Numbered from the stretch's first letter, positions 46,286 to 55,439 are shown. The stretch is 64,000 bases of DNA from Nonlabens ulvanivorans (GCF_000732625.1 NZ_JPJI01000032.1:310001-374000); one strand, 5' to 3'. Numbers and translations: made by a program. Notes: a model not told the origin generated them from the letters alone.

Positions 46286-47242
46286 ATGGGAAAACTTAAA
46301 TATCCTTTAGGGATACTGCTTACCATAATTATAGGTATGTTACTTAACATGCTATGGTGCTGTAATTGCTGGGGCAATGACAATGCTATAGACAATGATA
46401 AAACCACACCTGTAGTCATCGAGCAAACGGAAAAGATCAAAAACGTTGGCACTACAGCATCTGCTGTTAGCTATTTAATACTTAAGGATCAGGATGGAAA
46501 TCTAATAGAAGAAGCAACCAACCACCTCAACTTTAATATTAGTGATTATAAACATTTAGAACCTATCGAGGCTGATGTTGTTAAGAGCTATGGAAAAATC
46601 AAAACCTACCTTGATAAACATCCCGATCAAAAGTTTAATATCACTGGGCTTTACAGTTCTGAGGAGAAAAACAACTCTGCTTTCATAAACTTAGGAGAAG
46701 CAAGAGCAAATGATGTGAAAAATTATCTTTCCTCATTAGGGTATGACACAACCCATATGGAAATCAAAGGCAAACTATCTGATCAATTAGTCACGAGAAA
46801 TGGAGTAGTTCACGGACCTGTTAATTATCATTTGAGTGACTTCCCTAGTGGTAAGAGCGCAGTCTTACTAGAAAATGAATTAGATAATCTTGCTGCAGAT
46901 ATTAGAGCAAACCCTTTAGTACTTCATTTTGCAACCGGTGCTTCAACGATAAACTTATCCACCGAGCAGCGCGAGAAAATATCAAAAATGGTCCACTATC
47001 TAGATGCAAGACCTCAATCCAGTTTAATATCTGTAGGTCACACTGATAATACTGGGTCAAGATCAACAAATACAACCATAAGTGCAAAAAGAGCAGAATT
47101 TGCTAAATCCTATTTAGTCAAGAATGGAATTAATTCTTCTCGCATAGAGTCTAGTGGTAAAGGACCTGATGAACCTATTGCTACAAATGATACAGAAGAA
47201 GGAAAAAAACAAAATAGACGTGTAGTCGTAACTTTAAAATAA
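46286..47242 (+). CDS. Membrane-anchored protein with two OmpA-like domains
   Basis: A 318-residue protein. An N-terminal hydrophobic segment (YPLGILLTIIIGMLLNMLW) is followed by a Cys-containing stretch (CCNCWG). Residues 90-180 resemble an OmpA domain but lack the peptidoglycan residues (FNITGLYSSEEKNN where GHTD is expected). Residues 205-318 form a standard OmpA C-terminal domain with LHFATGASTI, VGHTDNTGS and NRRVVVTLK. The first domain looks like a decayed duplicate. It is 20 bp upstream of a membrane-anchored HhH protein; the pair forms one unit flanked by two matching terminators. Confidence 0.85.
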   Translation: MGKLKYPLGILLTIIIGMLLNMLWCCNCWGNDNAIDNDKTTPVVIEQTEKIKNVGTTASAVSYLILKDQDGNLIEEATNHLNFNISDYKHLEPIEADVVKSYGKIKTYLDKHPDQKFNITGLYSSEEKNNSAFINLGEARANDVKNYLSSLGYDTTHMEIKGKLSDQLVTRNGVVHGPVNYHLSDFPSGKSAVLLENELDNLAADIRANPLVLHFATGASTINLSTEQREKISKMVHYLDARPQSSLISVGHTDNTGSRSTNTTISAKRAEFAKSYLVKNGINSSRIESSGKGPDEPIATNDTEEGKKQNRRVVVTLK

Positions 47243-47262
47243 AAACAAAAAATTAAATAAAT

Positions 47263-47916
47263 ATGGATATTTCAAATATATGGTGCTGGCTATGTCCACT
47301 CCTTACAGGTATTATAGCAGGAATTATAGGTTACTACTGGGGAAAATCAAATTCTGTAGTAACAAACAATTGTGATGAATGGATTGATAAGAATCGTCAA
47401 TTACAATCTGCTCATGATAATCTAAAAGCAGATTTAAAATCATGTCAAACCAGATTAGACAATTGTATTAAAGATAAAGAAGCTGCAGTTAGTGCAAAAG
47501 TTTCTACTACCACTGGTATGGCTGCAGGAATGGCATCCGGATTTGTTGCTGGCACCGCTCAAGAAGGCAATAATGAATCAAATGATTTACATAAAAGCCA
47601 AGGAGTCGCAGTTCTCAATTTTGATGCTGCAGCTGCAAAAACCGCCATGGGTAAAAAAATAAAAGCAGATGACTTAACGACTGTAGAAGGAATAGGTCCT
47701 AAAATTGCAGAATTATTTCATAACAATAATATCAAAACATGGCATTCATTATCTACATCTAGCATAGAAGAAAGAAGGAATGTCCTTAACTCAGGTGGTA
47801 AAAGGTTTGAAATCCACAATCCTGAGAGCTGGGCTTTACAAGCAGGTATGGCATTTGACGGTAAATGGAAAGAACTAGCTAAATGGCAAGATGAACACAA
47901 AGGTGGACGCATGTAA
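47263..47916 (+). CDS. Membrane-anchored protein with C-terminal helix-hairpin-helix domain
   Basis: A 217-residue protein. One N-terminal membrane segment (about residues 6-26, LCPLLTGIIAGIIGYYWG) precedes a short coiled coil (residues 40-75). A small, Ala/Gly-rich second hydrophobic patch follows (GMAAGMASGFVAG). The C-terminal 80 residues hold a helix-hairpin-helix domain starting DLTTVEGIGPKIAELFHNNNI and ending WKELAKWQDEH. That module is known from other Bacteroidota proteins, for example fused to ribosomal or membrane proteins. HhH domains usually bind DNA or proteins; here the partner is unknown. It lies 20 bp after the tandem-OmpA gene. Confidence 0.82.
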   Translation: MDISNIWCWLCPLLTGIIAGIIGYYWGKSNSVVTNNCDEWIDKNRQLQSAHDNLKADLKSCQTRLDNCIKDKEAAVSAKVSTTTGMAAGMASGFVAGTAQEGNNESNDLHKSQGVAVLNFDAAAAKTAMGKKIKADDLTTVEGIGPKIAELFHNNNIKTWHSLSTSSIEERRNVLNSGGKRFEIHNPESWALQAGMAFDGKWKELAKWQDEHKGGRM

Positions 47917-47934
47917 TTCCATCGTGTAAACAAT

Positions 47935-47967
47935 AAAAGCCTAGTAAATATTTACTAGGCTTTTTTT
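47935..47967. terminator. Terminator with fully palindromic stem, bidirectional
   Basis: AAAAGCCTAGTAAAT/ATTTACTAGGCTTTT, a perfect 30-bp palindrome (47935-47964) with a T run, between convergent genes. It shares AAAGCCTAGTAA with the terminator at 46101. Confidence 0.92.
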
Positions 47968-47986
47968 AAGTCTTAATACCCGCAAT

Positions 47987-49090
47987 TTAACCACTATACT
48001 GCGCTACCAAAGTAATAAGCACGATAATAATAATCACTGCGAGAATAGCGAGGAAAATTTTCCAGAAGGAGTAAGGTCGTTTACCATAAATAGCACCAGT
48101 CTGGCCATTTACAAAGAAGTTATATTTTGTGCCATTAAAATTATAAGAACTAATGTAAACTGGCAATAAAATATGCTTAAACGTCTCTTCTGATAGTCGC
48201 ATATCCATATCGCTTATACGCTGAGTGTCACCACCAATGTCACGACGTATCCAATTCTGAGCTATCTTTTCTGCCTCTTTATTGGCCACTAAATGACCAT
48301 CTCTGAGAGGTATGGTATACTTTTCAGTTACATAACCGGCTAGGTACTTAGTATCAAAGTTTTTTAACCCATCGAGATTCCAGTTGCTTACTTCTCGAGG
48401 AATTTGACTACCACGTTGTTTTGTAGCTTTTACAAGTGTGTCATCAACAAAACCATTAATAGTTCCCGCAGCCGGTGACCAACTAGTTCTACGTTCTTGA
48501 ACTGTACGTTTATTTTTACCAGAACCTACGGTTTTGGTAACATAATAATAATCTCCTCGTTGACCTTCATAGTCCGCAATTAATTGAGCATCAAAGGTCC
48601 AATAAGGAACATAAAGTCCTTTAGTAAATTCTGGATTGATAGTAGCGCGTTGTAAATTATTAGGTGCCCACCATAACCCATCGACCCATTTCTTAAAAAT
48701 CTGATGTGCTTTTTTTTGATCTAGTTTAAACGGTAAAACCGCTCCAGGTACAATCCAATCTTCTTGATAACTATCCTCAATAATAAGTGGCATAGTGCAG
48801 TAAACGCAATGCAATGACTTATAGCTTTCTTCAATGTGCTGGTTTGCCCCACAATTTTTACAGTGCAACATTGATATTTCCATAGAATGCGATTGCGCAC
48901 CCATTTCTTGCAAATATTTATGTAACTCAAGTTCTTGAAAAAGCTGTTCACTTTGTTCAATCGTTTCTTGATGTCCACAATAATCACAGGTTATCAAATC
49001 TGTACCGGGCTCATAGGTAAGCTCTGCACCACAATTGACACAAGACTTTTTACGCTCTGAAGTTTGCGAAGATGTATTTGTTGAGTTCAA
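47987..49090 (-). CDS. Zinc-ribbon membrane protein, YdjG-like
   Basis: A 367-residue protein with two or more zinc-ribbon units at the N-terminus: CVNCGAEL...CDYCG (residues 17-41) and CKNCGAN...CVYC (residues 76-97). A middle domain rich in Trp and Tyr follows (VDGLWWAPNNL, YVPYWTFDAQL). The C-terminus is one membrane helix (FLAILAVIIIIVLITLVAQY). The layout resembles Bacillus YdjG, which forms a membrane complex with an SPFH protein. The upstream gene on this strand encodes such an SPFH protein, 107 bp away. Its role is unknown in Bacteroidota. Confidence 0.8.
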   Translation of the reverse strand: MNSTNTSSQTSERKKSCVNCGAELTYEPGTDLITCDYCGHQETIEQSEQLFQELELHKYLQEMGAQSHSMEISMLHCKNCGANQHIEESYKSLHCVYCTMPLIIEDSYQEDWIVPGAVLPFKLDQKKAHQIFKKWVDGLWWAPNNLQRATINPEFTKGLYVPYWTFDAQLIADYEGQRGDYYYVTKTVGSGKNKRTVQERRTSWSPAAGTINGFVDDTLVKATKQRGSQIPREVSNWNLDGLKNFDTKYLAGYVTEKYTIPLRDGHLVANKEAEKIAQNWIRRDIGGDTQRISDMDMRLSEETFKHILLPVYISSYNFNGTKYNFFVNGQTGAIYGKRPYSFWKIFLAILAVIIIIVLITLVAQYSG

Positions 49091-49197
49091 ATGAATTTCT
49101 AAATAAAAATAATCACTAAATAAATGGTGTATTCAAATTGTCAAATACCGTATATCATGCTAAATGACAGTTTAAAAAATGCCAACTAAAAATACTA

Positions 49198-50334
49198 TTA
49201 CGGCAATGGTGGTGGCGTATTACTGCCTAGAAAACCTTTCAACTCTTCTACTTGATTTAATGGTTTCCAGCCATCCATACCAGCTTTCCAAATTAAAGTT
49301 TCCTTGTTAATCGTACGACTGGCAAATAAAGATTGTAATTGAGCATAGCCTACTGGACCAGCTTGTGCACCATTATGCGCATAATAGTACTGAGTGGCTT
49401 GTGGCATAGGTGGCGGCACTTGAGCAGCTTGTTGCTGTTGTTGTGGCATCGATTGCTGTCCACCCATTTGTGGCGACATCATACCACCCATTTGCTGTGC
49501 AAGGACAAATCCCATTCCCATTCCCATTCCAGCACCGGCTGTTCCTCCTTCATTAACAGCAGCTGCTTCAATCGCTTTGGCAGTTTTAAATTTAGTAAGC
49601 TTGTCTAGATCTAGTTTATCAATACGGCTGTATTCAAAAATCTCTTTCTTAAGTTCTTCTGGCATCGATACATTCTCGATGTAGAAACGTTCTAAAGAAA
49701 TACCTACGCCCATAAATTCTGGTTGCATTACCGCTTGACATGTTTCTGAAAGTTCAGTGGTATTTGCAGCATATAATTCAATAGGCAGATTTGCTTCTCC
49801 TACAGTATCTGTAAATCGAGTTGCTATTAAACTTTTAAGATGCTCATTAATCTCAAAATTGGTAAAATTGTTATCTGTTCCAACGATATCGACAATAAAT
49901 TTTCCAGCATCAGCAATTTTAAATGCATAGGTTCCGAAAGCTCTAATCTCTACCAGACCAAATCGATCATCATTTAAAGTAATCGGGTTTTTAGTTCCCC
50001 ATTTTTCATCAGTAAATAAATGCGTATTCACAAAATAAACCTCAGCCTTAAATGGTGAGTTAAACCCATATTTCCATCCTTTTAAGGTTGAAAGAATCGG
50101 TAGGTTTTGAGTAGTTAAATCATAGGTTCCTGGTGTGAAAACGTCTGCTAGTTGCCCTTCGTTTATAAAGACTGCTGTCTGTCCTTCTCGCACGATAAGT
50201 TTTGCACCATTCTTGATTTCGTTTTGGTAACGTTCAAAGCGATGCGCAATGGTATCATCAGTGTAGTCCAGCCACTCGACTATATCTATAAACTCGTGAC
50301 TTAATTTTTCTTTTATTTTATCAAATATGCTCAT
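49198..50334 (-). CDS. SPFH-domain protein with C-terminal GYF_2 domain (YdjI-like)
   Basis: A 378-residue protein of the virion-core/YdjI type of SPFH proteins. It starts IFDKIKEKLSHEFIDIVEW, followed by the SPFH core (LIVREGQTAVFINEGQLADVFTPGTYDL). A Gly/Met/Gln-rich linker spans residues 265-310. Residues about 315-370 form a GYF_2 domain (YYYAHNGAQAGPVGY, ETLIWKAGMDGWKPL). No membrane segment is seen, so attachment would be through a partner such as the zinc-ribbon protein. In Bacillus the YdjG/YdjI pair anchors PspA; no pspA is next to it here. Confidence 0.87.
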   Translation of the reverse strand: MSIFDKIKEKLSHEFIDIVEWLDYTDDTIAHRFERYQNEIKNGAKLIVREGQTAVFINEGQLADVFTPGTYDLTTQNLPILSTLKGWKYGFNSPFKAEVYFVNTHLFTDEKWGTKNPITLNDDRFGLVEIRAFGTYAFKIADAGKFIVDIVGTDNNFTNFEINEHLKSLIATRFTDTVGEANLPIELYAANTTELSETCQAVMQPEFMGVGISLERFYIENVSMPEELKKEIFEYSRIDKLDLDKLTKFKTAKAIEAAAVNEGGTAGAGMGMGMGFVLAQQMGGMMSPQMGGQQSMPQQQQQAAQVPPPMPQATQYYYAHNGAQAGPVGYAQLQSLFASRTINKETLIWKAGMDGWKPLNQVEELKGFLGSNTPPPLP

Positions 50335-50513
50335 GATAATTACTGTATTAAAATTGGTTTTTCAAGTTAGCAAAATTTTAGATGAATCTGCATGCGCCAA
50401 AAGGTATTTTTGAAAAGCATTAAATGATCCCACCGACTATTAATATATGCCTTATTAATTAAGCTTGTTTTTACTATAAATGTTTACGTGAATAGATACT
50501 TAAAAACTATTTG

Positions 50514-51260
50514 CTAATTGCGCCCATTTTCTTCAGGATAAAATGTGTGTACAGGATCACTTTGCCACACTTCTTTGGTTTCTACACATAATGCCGTGAG
50601 TGGTCCTTTGTATGCCGCAGCGGTATCAATATTCCAAACATTAACAGCATTTACAGGTTCTAATTTACCTAATCGAGATGTTGGTGTATGACCTATAAAG
50701 ATCTCTTTATATAGCTTTAACCTATTAGGATACCGATCGTTATCTATAGATAAGTTAGGGTCTAAACATAATGCAAGCTCCCAAAGTGTACGGTCCCAAT
50801 AAGGCATATTATCATAATATTCATATTCAGGCCCTTTTAAGTTATGAAAGCCTGCATGAAAAAAGCCATTATTAGATTTATCGATATAATAGTTTTTTAA
50901 TCCTTTTTCAAAAAACTCAACGTGTCTTTCAAAATCTTTAGAAGATCTATTTTTGTAACTATCCATGGTACTTTGGCCACCATGGTGTAACCACATGCTG
51001 TTTTGAGTTTTAGTTTTTAAGTAATTTAAGAATAACTCATCGTGGTTACCTCTTAAATAAATAGGAGCTGTTTGATTGTTTTGAATACGTTTTCGCTTGA
51101 GCGAAATTAAAAATTCAATGACTTCAAAACTTTGAGACCACCCATCTATATAATCACCTAAAAATATTACTAAATCTCTTTCTTGTAAATCAATCTTTTC
51201 TATTAGTTGCTCTAGCGCCTTGTAACCGCCGTGGATATCTCCTATTGCTATAGTTCTCAT
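50514..51260 (-). CDS. Metallophosphoesterase, Ser/Thr protein phosphatase type
   Basis: A 248-residue enzyme with the full metallophosphoesterase motif set: AIGDIHGGY (residues 5-13), LGDYIDGW, and LRGNHDELF, plus later histidines (FHAGFH, IGHTPTS). This matches bacterial PrpA/PrpB-like phosphatases, including bis(5'-nucleosyl)-tetraphosphatase-like members. The substrate (phosphoprotein or ApppA-type) is unclear. Its start overlaps the end of the AlbA_2 gene by 4 nt (ATGA), which suggests coupled translation and possibly a joint role. Confidence 0.88.
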   Translation of the reverse strand: MRTIAIGDIHGGYKALEQLIEKIDLQERDLVIFLGDYIDGWSQSFEVIEFLISLKRKRIQNNQTAPIYLRGNHDELFLNYLKTKTQNSMWLHHGGQSTMDSYKNRSSKDFERHVEFFEKGLKNYYIDKSNNGFFHAGFHNLKGPEYEYYDNMPYWDRTLWELALCLDPNLSIDNDRYPNRLKLYKEIFIGHTPTSRLGKLEPVNAVNVWNIDTAAAYKGPLTALCVETKEVWQSDPVHTFYPEENGRN

Positions 51261-52393
51261 GAATTGTATGTTACTTTTCTTAATACTCTTAAAGCCTCTT
51301 TGTAAGCTGCATAAGTATCAGGATATTTTTTAAGTTTTAATTTGTGTAATTTCATTTTATCGATAGGTTCTCCTATGCTGTTAAAATAGCAAATCAACAT
51401 CGTCTCTGGTAATGCTCTAAGATCTACCAACTCTTGTTCTGACAGTGCTAAGTCGTTAGATATTTTGAATAATAACGCCAGATTTGTATTATAAATATGA
51501 TGCAACGTAGGCCTATCATAGTAAGGTGGATTAAATAAAATTTTTGTTTCCAGTGTGTAAGTACCATTAGGTGAAAACCTGAAAATCTGACGTTCTAAAG
51601 GATGATATTTTTGTTGCTTACCGATTCCTAATTCTACAAACTCTAAAATACTGAAACTATCGTTATCATAATTAATTTGAACTTCATCTAACGCACTATA
51701 GAATAATCTAACTTGCTCATTAACCAATTCGATGTCTACTCTTGAATAATACTGTTGACCATTTTTACTTTTTAGTTTTCCAGACCAGCATAGTACAAAT
51801 TGTTCTTTAAAAACTTTATAATGCGCCTCTAGACCGCGATTTTTATGAGCCATGAATTCCATAACCCTATCTAAAGTCAGTTCTATATTATTGCTGGCTT
51901 GTTTTTCTATTTGAGCTACAAGAGTTGAATTCACATCTTTTACCGAAATATCAAAATTCTTAGGCATAGAGATGCTACCATCTCTAAAAAATACTGCACC
52001 ACCATAATATTTCCAGATGTTCTTACGTAAAGAAGTAATACTATTTTGAGGTCTAATCGTCACTAACCCTACTACTTTACCAACAGGTAAATGTGGGAAA
52101 GGAATGTTTTCATATTGTATTATAGGTGGATTATTTAAATAAGCATTTACAAGATTTTGCAATTTTGAATCATCATAAAAGTCAACACCTATAATTTCGT
52201 TAGTGGCATCATCTATTCCTATGACTATGTAGCTATTATTTGCAGGATTTGAGTTAGACAAAGCGCAAATATGCTTCAGAAACTTTGCTTTGCCTTCTTT
52301 ATTACTGAAATTTAATTTCAACTTCTTATCATAGAAACTGTTCTCATCGTTATGCGCGAGCAAGTTTTTAATTAGAAGTCGTTTATTGATCAT
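51257..52393 (-). CDS. AlbA_2 (Schlafen-like) domain protein
   Basis: A 378-residue protein. Residues 25-140 resemble the AlbA_2 domain: EGKAKFLKHICALSNS, NNSYIVIGIDDATNEIIGVDF, VGLVTIRPQN and KYYGGAVFFRDGS. This gives the conserved pattern of core strand, GxDD loop and the final R-x-G-S. The C-terminal 220 residues are not recognisable. AlbA_2 proteins bind nucleic acid and occur in regulators and in some defence systems; the function here is not shown. It is co-encoded with the phosphatase at 50514-51260. Upstream is a 198-bp gap with a divergent LpxH-like gene. Confidence 0.75.
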   Translation of the reverse strand: MINKRLLIKNLLAHNDENSFYDKKLKLNFSNKEGKAKFLKHICALSNSNPANNSYIVIGIDDATNEIIGVDFYDDSKLQNLVNAYLNNPPIIQYENIPFPHLPVGKVVGLVTIRPQNSITSLRKNIWKYYGGAVFFRDGSISMPKNFDISVKDVNSTLVAQIEKQASNNIELTLDRVMEFMAHKNRGLEAHYKVFKEQFVLCWSGKLKSKNGQQYYSRVDIELVNEQVRLFYSALDEVQINYDNDSFSILEFVELGIGKQQKYHPLERQIFRFSPNGTYTLETKILFNPPYYDRPTLHHIYNTNLALLFKISNDLALSEQELVDLRALPETMLICYFNSIGEPIDKMKLHKLKLKKYPDTYAAYKEALRVLRKVTYNS

Positions 52394-52602
52394 GTGGCCT
52401 AAGATAGTTTCAAAAGAAAATAATATGTAGAAAATCCAATTAAACTTAAGTTAAGTGATTTTGTTATTAATAATACATTACATAAAACTGTACATCCTGA
52501 TCAATTATTCTATAAGTTAAATGAATCTATAGATAATAGTCCATTTTTAAAAACAAGAATTCTTACCTCATAGAATTAAAATTATAATCATGTGAAGAAT
52601 AC

Positions 52603-52610
52603 TATCTTTG
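52603..52610 (+). promoter_or_regulatory. -7 box that fixes the lpxH-like start
   Basis: TATCTTTG, an exact TAnnTTTG match, lies between a possible GTG start (52592) and ATG 52616. Transcription should begin about 2 nt before ATG 52616, giving a leaderless or nearly leaderless mRNA. Confidence 0.55.
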
Positions 52611-52615
52611 CCTTC

Positions 52616-53368
52616 ATGCAATTACCACAAGGCAAAAAAATTTATTTTTCCAGCGATAATCATTTAGGTGCTCCAACTCAAGAGTTAAGTAAGCCTAGAG
52701 AACGTAAGTTTCTAGACTGGTTAGATATGGTTAAAAAAGATGCAGCAGCCATATTTTTATTAGGAGACTTATTTGATTTCTGGTTTGAATACAAACATGT
52801 TGTTCCTAAAAATCAAGTACGAGTATTGGGGAAACTTGCCGAGATCGCTGACAGTGGTATCCCAATTTACTTTTTTGTAGGGAATCATGATTTATGGATG
52901 TTTGGGTATTTTGAAGATGAGCTAGGAATTAAAGTTTATCACGAGCCTAAAACATTTGAATTTAACGGCAAGAAGTTCTTTATAGGACATGGTGATGGAA
53001 AAGGACCAGGTGATAAAGGTTATAAACGAATGAAAAAAGTGTTTATAAGTCCTTTTTTTCAATGGTGCTTTAAATGGCTGCATCCTGACATAGGAGTCGG
53101 AATTGCTAGATATCTTTCAGTTAAAAACAAACTAATCTCTGGTGATGAGGATGCAAAATTCTTAGGAGAGGAAAATGAATGGCTAGCACAATATGCCAAA
53201 CGTAAATTAGAAACAAAGCATTACGACTACTTTATTTTTGGCCATCGTCACATGCCCATGGAAATTCCTGTAGGCGATCATAGCACTTACTACAATATAG
53301 GGGATTGGATTCATCATTACACGTATGGTGTTTTTGACGGAGATACTTTTCAACTCAAGAAAGAATGA
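52616..53368 (+). CDS. LpxH-like UDP-2,3-diacylglucosamine diphosphatase
   Basis: 250 residues from ATG 52616. A GTG eight codons earlier is upstream of the -7 box and is rejected. It is a calcineurin-type phosphoesterase with metal motifs SDNHLG, LGDLFDFWFEY, VGNHDLW, HGDG and FGHRHMP. The DxH motif is DNH here. LpxH-family enzymes split UDP-diacylglucosamine to lipid X in lipid A synthesis at the inner membrane. Bacteroidota often carry several such genes, so lpxH is not certain. Transcribed alone. Confidence 0.85.
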   Translation: MQLPQGKKIYFSSDNHLGAPTQELSKPRERKFLDWLDMVKKDAAAIFLLGDLFDFWFEYKHVVPKNQVRVLGKLAEIADSGIPIYFFVGNHDLWMFGYFEDELGIKVYHEPKTFEFNGKKFFIGHGDGKGPGDKGYKRMKKVFISPFFQWCFKWLHPDIGVGIARYLSVKNKLISGDEDAKFLGEENEWLAQYAKRKLETKHYDYFIFGHRHMPMEIPVGDHSTYYNIGDWIHHYTYGVFDGDTFQLKKE

Positions 53369-53463
53369 TCTCCCTTAAACGATTTAATAAGCACTTAATC
53401 GATGTTTTTTAACTATTACAAGTAATTCATCTTAATTAAGAGCATTTGAACATGATTCTGAAG

Positions 53464-53471
53464 TAAATTTG
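53464..53471 (+). promoter_or_regulatory. -7 box for the PAS histidine kinase
   Basis: TAAATTTG, an exact TAnnTTTG match, ends 4 bp before the ATG at 53476, so the predicted leader is 0-1 nt. A TTTG at 53445 could be a closely spaced -33 element. Confidence 0.5.
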
Positions 53472-53475
53472 AATC

Positions 53476-55317
53476 ATGGCTCAAGAATACAATACAAACA
53501 TCACAGATCAAATTAACATTTTGATACAAGCTCCTATTGCAGTTGCTTTTTTAGACAACAATTTGCGTTATGTTGCGCACTCTGCTAAATGGTGCGAAGA
53601 TTATAAACTTCAATACACCGATATTAAAGGAATGCATCATTATGATTTATTTCCAGAAGTTTCTGAAGAATGGAAAGTAAAGCTTCAAAATGTTTTAAAA
53701 GGTGCTGAAGAATACTGTGATGAAGAATTGTTTTCAAGAAAGGATGGCACAGAGCAATGGCTTAAATGGAATGTCAAACCGTGGTACGACTATGATAACG
53801 AAATTGCTGGAATGATTATCGTAAGTGAAGATATTACCTCTCAAGTAATCTTAAGAAAACGAGACCAGTTAGATTATAGAATATTATTGAGTGCCTGTAC
53901 TAAAGCAAGCATTGGCACCTGGCATTATAACAATATTAATGGAGAACTATACTGGTCTAGCGCAACAAAGGCACTACATGAATTACCAGAGGATTATCAA
54001 CCTGATGCCTCAAATGCAATTTTATTCTATAAAGAAGGTGACTCTAGAAATAAGATTACACAAGCCTTCATTAATTCTCTTACTAAGAATGAGTCCTATG
54101 ATTTAGAATTAGAATTAATAACCGCAAAAGGAAATTCAATTTGGGTAAGAGCAATAGGTCAAAGTGATTTTGTAGATGGTGTATGCCATCGACAATATGG
54201 AACATTTGAAGATATTAGTGATCGTAAGAAGAAAGAACATCAGTCTAAATTAAATTCTGAGAAGTTTCAAAAATTATTTAGAAACTCAAAAGTTGGTGTT
54301 GCTATCATGGACGCAACTACTCTTCAGTTACTAGATGTAAACAATGCCTTAGTATCCATATCTAAAATCAATAACGCAGACTTGTTAAACTCATCGTTTG
54401 AAGAGCTTATTGATAAGAAAGACTTCTGCATTTGGTTCGATAAGTTACAAAAATTATTAAATCGTAAAAGAGATCACATCAAACAACCTATCAAGTTTCA
54501 AGGACCTGATGGATCCATTATTTATACACAAACAATTTGTAATGTACTAGAAGATGAATATGGCGAGCCAGAAAACTTAGTAATTCAAATCATTGATATT
54601 ACCAAAGAAAAACAGGCTACTCAGGAACGTAAAGTTTTTGTTGATGAAATCATGCAAAAGAATGACCGACTATTAAACTTTGCTTACATAGTATCTCACA
54701 ATTTAAGATCTCACTCAAGTAATTTTAAAGGGTTAATAAATTTCTATTTAGAAAATGATGATGAAGAGATTAGATCTAAAATCATGTCTATGCTCAACAA
54801 CTCTAGTGATAACCTAAACCAAACTATTGAAGACCTTAATCAAGTAGTTTCTATACAAACCACTCATATTAATTTTCATTCTATTTCATTATGTGAGTTT
54901 GTACAAAAAGTGTTAGGTAGTATATCATTAGAACTTTTAAATAGCGATTACTCAATAACATTAGATATAGAAGATCAATTAAAAATTGATGCTTTTCCTG
55001 CATATTTAGAGAGTGCTTTATCAAACCTTATTACCAACAGTATAAAATATAGAGATTTAAATAAATCTCTATCCATTATTATTACTGCAACACAAGATAA
55101 TGGGGTATGTACGATAAGTGTTTCTGACAACGGATTAGGTATAGATCTATCCAGACATCAAGATAAAATATTTGGAATGTATAAGACTTTTCATAATCAC
55201 GAGAATGCAAATGGCTTAGGATTATTTATGACTAAAAACCAAGTTGAAGCCATGGGCGGCACTATCTCTGTAAGAAGTGAAGTAGGAATCGGCAGTACTT
55301 TCACTATTAAAATTTAA
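53476..55317 (+). CDS. PAS-domain sensor histidine kinase, cytoplasmic
   Basis: A 613-residue kinase. No membrane segment is seen. Three PAS domains are recognisable: residues 10-125 (IAVAFLDNNLRYVAHS, ending MIIVSEDIT), 135-255 (WHYNNINGELYWS, FEDISDRKK) and 260-385 (VGVAIMDATTLQLLDVN, IIDITKEKQ). The dimerisation helix carries the phospho-accepting His in VSHNLRSHSSNF (H408). The ATP-binding domain has NSIKY (N box), SDNGLGI and NGLGLFM (G boxes). It is a two-component kinase sensing a soluble signal. A receiver protein starts 122 bp downstream but lacks the normal Asp. Confidence 0.92.
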   Translation: MAQEYNTNITDQINILIQAPIAVAFLDNNLRYVAHSAKWCEDYKLQYTDIKGMHHYDLFPEVSEEWKVKLQNVLKGAEEYCDEELFSRKDGTEQWLKWNVKPWYDYDNEIAGMIIVSEDITSQVILRKRDQLDYRILLSACTKASIGTWHYNNINGELYWSSATKALHELPEDYQPDASNAILFYKEGDSRNKITQAFINSLTKNESYDLELELITAKGNSIWVRAIGQSDFVDGVCHRQYGTFEDISDRKKKEHQSKLNSEKFQKLFRNSKVGVAIMDATTLQLLDVNNALVSISKINNADLLNSSFEELIDKKDFCIWFDKLQKLLNRKRDHIKQPIKFQGPDGSIIYTQTICNVLEDEYGEPENLVIQIIDITKEKQATQERKVFVDEIMQKNDRLLNFAYIVSHNLRSHSSNFKGLINFYLENDDEEIRSKIMSMLNNSSDNLNQTIEDLNQVVSIQTTHINFHSISLCEFVQKVLGSISLELLNSDYSITLDIEDQLKIDAFPAYLESALSNLITNSIKYRDLNKSLSIIITATQDNGVCTISVSDNGLGIDLSRHQDKIFGMYKTFHNHENANGLGLFMTKNQVEAMGGTISVRSEVGIGSTFTIKI

Positions 55318-55439
55318 TTACCATTTCCTACAGTTTAACTTAAAATAAAACTCTTTAACGATTTTCATTCTTACTTCAATTTATTTATAGTCACATTGAT
55401 CAATAAATCGCAACTTTAGATCTCTGAAAATAAAATATT

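Noticed and set aside
51257-52393. Confident call as an anti-phage defence gene
   Set aside because: Only an AlbA_2-like domain is visible, with no nuclease, toxin or known defence neighbours; left as a hypothesis.
53369-53415. Terminator after the lpxH-like gene
   Set aside because: Only a 5-bp stem (CGATT/AATCG) with a long loop; too weak to call.
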